This document shows, piece by piece, positions 58,534 through 64,000 of a stretch of DNA of 64,000 nt. The notes below the pieces were generated by a model that made no database searches, was not told where the DNA came from, and saw only the letters and a program-made list of their open reading frames with translations. The translations under genes were made by a program, and so were the position numbers. Source of the stretch: Amaranthus tricolor (lineage: Eukaryota > Streptophyta > Magnoliopsida > Caryophyllales > Amaranthaceae); NCBI RefSeq assembly GCF_026212465.1, contig NC_080062.1:6874297-6938296 (forward strand), written 5' to 3'. Every line of letters begins with the position of its first letter. The first letter of the stretch is position 1.

Positions 58534-60555
58534 TTTGTGTTGGTAAAAATTATAAGTTAGTTGTTGGCTGTCTATTAGAAAACAAATATGCTAATAGCCA
58601 AAAGCCAATGAAAAAAGCTATAAAAGTAATTTTTTAGTTTTGACTTAAATATTAGATTTTTAGCTGACTTAAAAATCATTTACCCAACAACTTTATTAGT
58701 TGTTGAACAATCAAAAAGTTAAAAAACAAAAACCAAAAGCCAACAAAAAAATTAATTGTCAAACAACCAAATTATAAAATTTTTTACTTTTATATCCTTA
58801 ATTCTAAAGTACTTTTTGTTGCTTTACTCGTTAATGTTGGTTCTGATGACCCTTTATTAATGTAGATTCATCGTACAATTAAAAAAGAAAAAGTTAGGAT
58901 GCAGCTATATAAGCTTTACTATTCAACAAAAAATAACTGAATATGGGATTTCATATTAATTTAGAGGGTAAAAATTAAATTGTTAAATTTTGATTTTCTT
59001 ATTATTATTATTACTAATCATTAATCTCAACAATTATTGGCATTTGGCACTGTTTATTTGCCATGTACTTATTTTTCTTAGATATTGAACAAATTACTAA
59101 CTATTAATTAAATTTCGAATAATTCAGATCGGATTTTTTAAAATCAAATATTTTATAACACCCCAATGAACCATAGTATTTGTCAACAATGGCCATGTGA
59201 TGCTACATATAACGTCAAAAGCACATATTCCATTCTACAATAATATTTGTTTTACATGTATAAAAAAGGTTACGGTAAAAATTAATTTAATACCTTCCCA
59301 GATTAGTTAGGATATATGCTCAATCAAGGTTAAGAATTGTGGTCCTAGATGATTATGACTTATCAATTTAGTGTAAATTTCATATATAAGAGTGTCTCAT
59401 TGTGTGAGATATACATAAAAAGAGTAAAAATCTAAAAGATTGTTTTATATTCCGTTTGACATGTGGTAATAAACGGTGACAATGAGAATGAAAAATTAGT
59501 GTAATTTTGGTTAAAAGATCTCTTTATTACCTTGATGGTCATACTTGTCCAACTTCAACCATCTCATTTTTTTTCATAAAATTTATTCTAATGTATTATC
59601 ATTGGGAGAGATGATATTAGGATTTAGGTGGTAATGGAAATTTGAAAAGAAAAAAAAAACTTTTTTTTGATCAAAGTTTCACTACCATGGGAATGATATG
59701 AAACTTTTGATGAATTTTTACACTATAAATAATTTTCATTACCACCATTTAGTACCACTAAACAAACAGACCGCTAAAGTAAATATTTTAATTAAATTAA
59801 ATAGACTATTTAGCTTCATATAAAACTGTCTTAAGGTAAAATTGTCTTAAATAAGAATTTGTGATTAATTTTAACATGGTGAAATGCATATAAATTAGGG
59901 TAAATTTTAACATGGTGACTTAATAAACTCATGATAATTAGAAGTATAATATACTCTTACTAACTGCTTCTATTTAATTAAGATTTTCATTTTAGTGTAG
60001 TTGATAATTAATTTGTGATTAATTAAGGGTGATAAATCCCTCTCACCAGCTTACGTTTACACAGAGACATTTGCATTAATGAACTACACCTAGTGTCTAG
60101 CTAGTGACCGTGTTATATAGTATATATTTATTTATACAATGACAATATCACAATGTGTAGAATGGAATTTTAGGAAGAATTAGTATGAATAATATAGATG
60201 TTAATTAATTTGCTTATAATAATATCAACTTTTTATTTTGGTAAATAAAAGATTTTTTTTCATTTACCAAGAAAATCAAAATAAAAACAAAATTAGGAGC
60301 TCAGCCCTACTTAATTGCATCAGTATGGAAGTGCAACCCACCTGTTATGAAGGGTTTCCGTATCCCACTCTTCCTATACATAAGAGATAATATCAACTTT
60401 TTATTAATCATGAACGATACAAACTTAAGCGGTATTTGCCAACAAAAATATTAACTTTTATTTATAGTATGTTATTTGAAAAAAAAGGCTAAATTCATAG
60501 TTAAGTAACTAGTGGCCTTTGTAGGTTTTTATGATGACTACACTTAATATAAACA
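58534..60555. other. Intergenic, no gene recognised
   Basis: AT-rich. Several weak inverted motifs such as AGTTGTTGG/CCAACAACT at 58550-58700 suggest another eroded MITE. No coding signature. Confidence 0.4.
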
Positions 60556-61625
60556 ACTATATTTTAGAGATTGTGTGCAAGTCGATATTCGGTCTTGATA
60601 AGGATTGTTGATAGTACCTAAGATTTGGTCTATGGACTTTGTACGTGTCTAAAATATCCAAGGAAGTTAGATAGGAAGATCGTTGTAAGATGTCAAATGT
60701 AGACATGAGGTCTACTATTCCTAAGTTGATAATCTGATGATACTTGTTGATGAGTGGAGACAATGCTCTATTCCTAAAATTCAAGTTTGGAAGAATCAGC
60801 GTCAACAGATAAGTTTTGAAGAAAGTGTTTTCTAGTTTTTCTTAGTTGATGTATGGGTAAGATTAATTTGTTGCATAATTAAATTAATTGAGTTAGTTGG
60901 CAAAGGAATTTTAATTATAACTACTTTCTTGAATTACTAGGTTTTATTTAAGAAAAATTAACTTGCCTTATTTAGAAAATAAAAACTGTAGCTTTTATTA
61001 CTTGGAAAACAAGTTTTACTCATTCCCCCTTAATTTTAGGATTAAGGAGCGAAGTAGGTAGTTATTCTTTTGAAACAAAGCTACGTGATTTTCCTATATA
61101 AAACGGTTTATTTCTACCGGTTATTATTTGGTGAAACAAGAAATATTCATTTCTCCTTAATTGCCAATTAACTTAGAAATATTTCTTATGCAACTCATTA
61201 ATTTTATCCTAAGGTTTTTGGCCTTTGTAAAAGGGTTTTTGAAAAAATTGTTATAACTAGACTTGGGGAAGTCTAGGGGAGAAAGAGAGCTTCATAGAGG
61301 AAGCTTGAGCTTCATGGGAAGCAAGAGAAAGAAAAAGAGAAAGAGAACTAAGTTTTGTGAGAAACTCAAGTTGGCCTAGGTTTGTTTGATTTATGTAATT
61401 ATAACAAATTGCTTAAAACATAGTGGAGGATTTGAAATCCCGAGGGTCGTGGTTTTTTCTTCTATTTAGACTTAGAAGATTTCCACGTAAAAATTGCGTT
61501 GTCTTTTTCTAAGTTCGCGCATCAACTTTAAGTTTCAATTCCGCAAAAATAGGCAAAAACGCTTAAACTCATTAAATAACAATTCACCCCCCTCTTGTTA
61601 TCTCTCAACGTTTCTATAGTAACAC
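60556..61625 (+). mobile_element. Probable LTR of a copia-type element
   Basis: The downstream end has AACAATTCACCCCCCTCTTG at about 61588, a text commonly found at the U5 end of plant Ty1/copia (SIRE/Maximus-like) LTRs. It is preceded by leader-like purine/pyrimidine sequence and GGGTCGTGGTTTTTTCTTCT. Ends and target duplication could not be fixed, and there is no internal coding sequence on either side. Confidence 0.4.
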
Positions 61626-62360
61626 TCAAAGATAATAGGCGATATTAGTATTGAACTCCCTCTATATTAATATCTTGAATTTTCCATGAGGGCTATGACC
61701 CATATATATTTTTTGATTTCGAGTTGGGCAAGAAAAATCCAATCTACAGACAAGGGAAAAATGAAGTTAATTTTAAACTGTAAATAGTGAAATTAAACCC
61801 CTTTCACAAAATTGAAAGAGAAAATCCTTAACCACTATAGTAATTTAGAATTCTCTCCAACTAAAGTGCCACAAATATACATGACACTTTTGTTTAATTT
61901 AATTTCCTAATCTTGCATGGTCTAATTAATATTATTCCCTAATCACTGAAATGAAAGTACATTTCATTTATAATTTTCTTAATACTAACCTAAACTTGAT
62001 GACTTTGTTGAAATGTCTTTTGTAGAGTCAGTAGTATGTGGTTACTTTAAATAGTAAGTGTTCCAAGTGGTTGTCTTCTTCGAGCACTAGTTTTAGTAGT
62101 CTATGTAAGGTTAGTTGGGAATTATATTCTTAATTTCTGCTTCCTTTTATGGTAGTGAAGAATATTTTGATGGAGATCACTATTAATTAGTATTTTACCT
62201 TATATAGTTATATAGGTATTAAGGTATAGGATGTATTTTTTCCCTTTTAAGTACTTGAATTGTTCGTCATTGTAACTCCCAATAGCCATTGATCTAAATA
62301 GAACTTTGAATAGAACTATGAGAGATTTATCTACATGTGTTTAAAATAGATCTAACAATT
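61626..62360. other. Intergenic, no gene recognised
   Basis: AT-rich, with no supported feature. Confidence 0.5.
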
Positions 62361-63168
62361 TGACATTAAAATGAGAGCTAAGATCGATGAGGTTCGAAAT
62401 ACCTTGATGAACGATAACAAACTCAATGAACTTAACAATGTTTGAAAGAAATTAAAATGCAAAAATGACACAATGATTTAAGGAGGTTCACCCAATGATG
62501 GCTATGTCCTCCGTGATGTGTAGTTTCTTGTTTATATTATTTCAATGGAGTAAAAACTTACACTTACAAACAAAGTATCACAATTGAGTAAGAGAATAAC
62601 AAAGGCTATGTGTTTAGGCTTAGGGGTTTGTGTTTGATGTGTTTGGATGAACAAATGAGCTCCCTATTTGTAGGGGATCATACTAAGCAACATTCAACAC
62701 ATTAAAGCTCAGAATAAATGTCAATGAAACTGCTCCAAGAACTTGAAGAGTCAAAAACAACATCCTAGGAACGTCAGAAGGTCTGCTCGACCAAATCAGG
62801 GGCTCGCTCGGTCGAGGGGGCTACAGGTAGTTACTGAATACATTTTGTTTGTTCACTCGACCCACCCAGAAGCTCGCTCGGTCGAGCGACCTTCAGTGTG
62901 CTTTCTGACAATTTTGCTCGACTAAGCATAGTAGAGAATCTTCAATCAAACATTAACACTTCTTCATTAAGTCCCATAACTCCCATAGTTAAGTCATACT
63001 TCATCACCTTCATAACTCATGAATTAACCAAGCTTTAATCACCACCATAATCACAAACATTATACTAACTTAATTCACCCATTAACCAATCCCATAGGAT
63101 TCCATCCCATTACTTACACATATAAATGCATACATCAATTGTGCACTCAAGTCACATTATTCTCAACA
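62361..63168 (-). mobile_element. LTR-like repeat, hairpin-block family, copy 3
   Basis: On the minus strand it starts TGTTGAGAATAATGTGACTT and ends TTTTAATGTCA. It follows the order of copy 2: GTGACTTGAGTGCAC, ATGGGAGTTATGGGACTTAA, CCTAGGATGTTGTTTTTGAC, CACGGAGGACATAGCC. Between the second and third markers sits a 186-bp block (62771-62956) with four GCTCGACCGAGC-type motifs that copy 2 lacks. No 5-bp duplication was found at the proposed ends. Confidence 0.6.
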
Positions 63169-64000
63169 GATATTTACCAACCTTGTAATCAAAACTAACT
63201 TTAACCCGACTTCAAAATAGATTTACAATTTAGTAAAAAAAACAATGTGGACAGAAGACTTAATTTTGATCTGATCTGAAACATCTAACCAATAATCAGC
63301 CCGATGTCCCGAATGCTAGATTATCAATCACTAATGCAACTGCTTAAGTTCCTACATTTATTTGTTCTACACACTCAAAGCATTTTTGGGGGAGTCTTCA
63401 TTAGGCATGCTGGGGAATGTGTTGTTTTGACAATGGGGATAAATATATTAGTCAAGCCTAACTTAGGATTTATTTGTGTATATTAGTTAGAAGGTGGATA
63501 AACTTACAAGCATCTATGGAATTGACAACTCGAGAAAGAGTAAAAGGATGTCGTTAGACGTGGGATCAATTATTTATTAAATCCTCAGAACTCGTATGTA
63601 AAAAAAACTTTATAACGTAACAATAATGTAAAAACTTTATTAAATTAATCATACTTGAAGTTATGATTAATATACACTTTTGTAAAGATGAAAAAAATAA
63701 CAAGTATTGGCATAGAAGTCATAGTTAAATTGATTATTTTAGGGCACATCATAGGAGAAATGGGAGTCATAAATTTACCTAGAAATTTAAGGGCCACTTC
63801 CGTTACTTGAATATACCCTTTCCTAGCTAGTCACCAACTAACTGCTCCCATTACTTGATTTTGGCCAATGGCCAATAGGGCAAGTACATTTGGGGTTAAT
63901 TTTTTTATTAATTTTTTTTATTTCCTTCTCGTGATTAGAATCTTAAACTGTGACAAGATGCCCTTCATGTCATCTATTGTAATTATTATTTTGGTTTAGG
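63169..64000. other. Intergenic, no gene recognised
   Basis: AT-rich to the window edge. The short open frames here (for example 63304-63486) have no recognisable family. Confidence 0.5.

Overview
The window is nuclear DNA from a flowering plant, almost certainly a eudicot. Its genes have short GT-AG-bounded exons, their products match plant-specific families (ethylene F-box, WVD2/TPX2, alpha-class phospholipase D, DUF4050), and about 85% of the sequence is AT-rich intergenic or transposon-derived. Abundant small elements ending in GAGACCGTCTC-like arms fit Caryophyllales (for example Amaranthaceae), but that placement is an inference. No bacterial operon, CRISPR array, tRNA or complete rRNA gene was seen.

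Five host genes can be modelled to the exon level by joining reading frames at GT/AG sites. (1) A WVD2-like/TPX2-domain microtubule protein, + strand, 8816-12859, 8 coding exons, 467 aa. (2) A small TPR-repeat protein, - strand, 13209-14101, 3 exons, 160 aa, tail-to-tail with gene 1. (3) An EIN3-binding F-box protein (EBF1-like), - strand, 22163-24664, 2 exons, 640 aa. (4) A DUF4050 protein, - strand, 44140-46346, 4 exons, 160 aa. (5) An alpha-class phospholipase D, - strand, 51112-55610, 3 exons, 814 aa. They are unrelated housekeeping or signalling genes and do not form a cluster.

Mobile DNA fills the rest, and several elements can be delimited to the base. A Ty1/copia element (29449-34560) has 204-bp LTRs differing at only 3 sites, a TCTTA target duplication, a PBS, a PPT and one in-frame TAG breaking an otherwise open gag-pol. 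It sits inside an older terminal-repeat retrotransposon in miniature (TRIM). Other members of that TRIM family lie in introns of the WVD2-like and PLD genes. A 2,435-bp solo LTR (15346-17780) is flanked by CATTC. A Cassandra-type LTR carrying a 5S-rRNA-like stretch is at 27210-27487. An RTE-like LINE remnant is at about 28190-29105. Three hAT-like non-autonomous elements have perfect 8-bp target duplications: two with GGACAC-rich arms (4466-5614, 35204-36015) and one with CCGA-rich arms (20067-21036). Many Stowaway-like and other MITEs and (AT)n tracts are scattered between them.

The most unusual signals are three. An LTR-like family (1077-2017, 49733-50394, 62361-63168) carries a removable block of GCTCGAaCGAGC-type near-palindromes; one copy lacks the block and is flanked by an exact 17-bp duplication. 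Two hAT-like elements have arms made of GTGTCC/GGACAC arrays and unrelated interiors. The copia insertion is nested in the TRIM.
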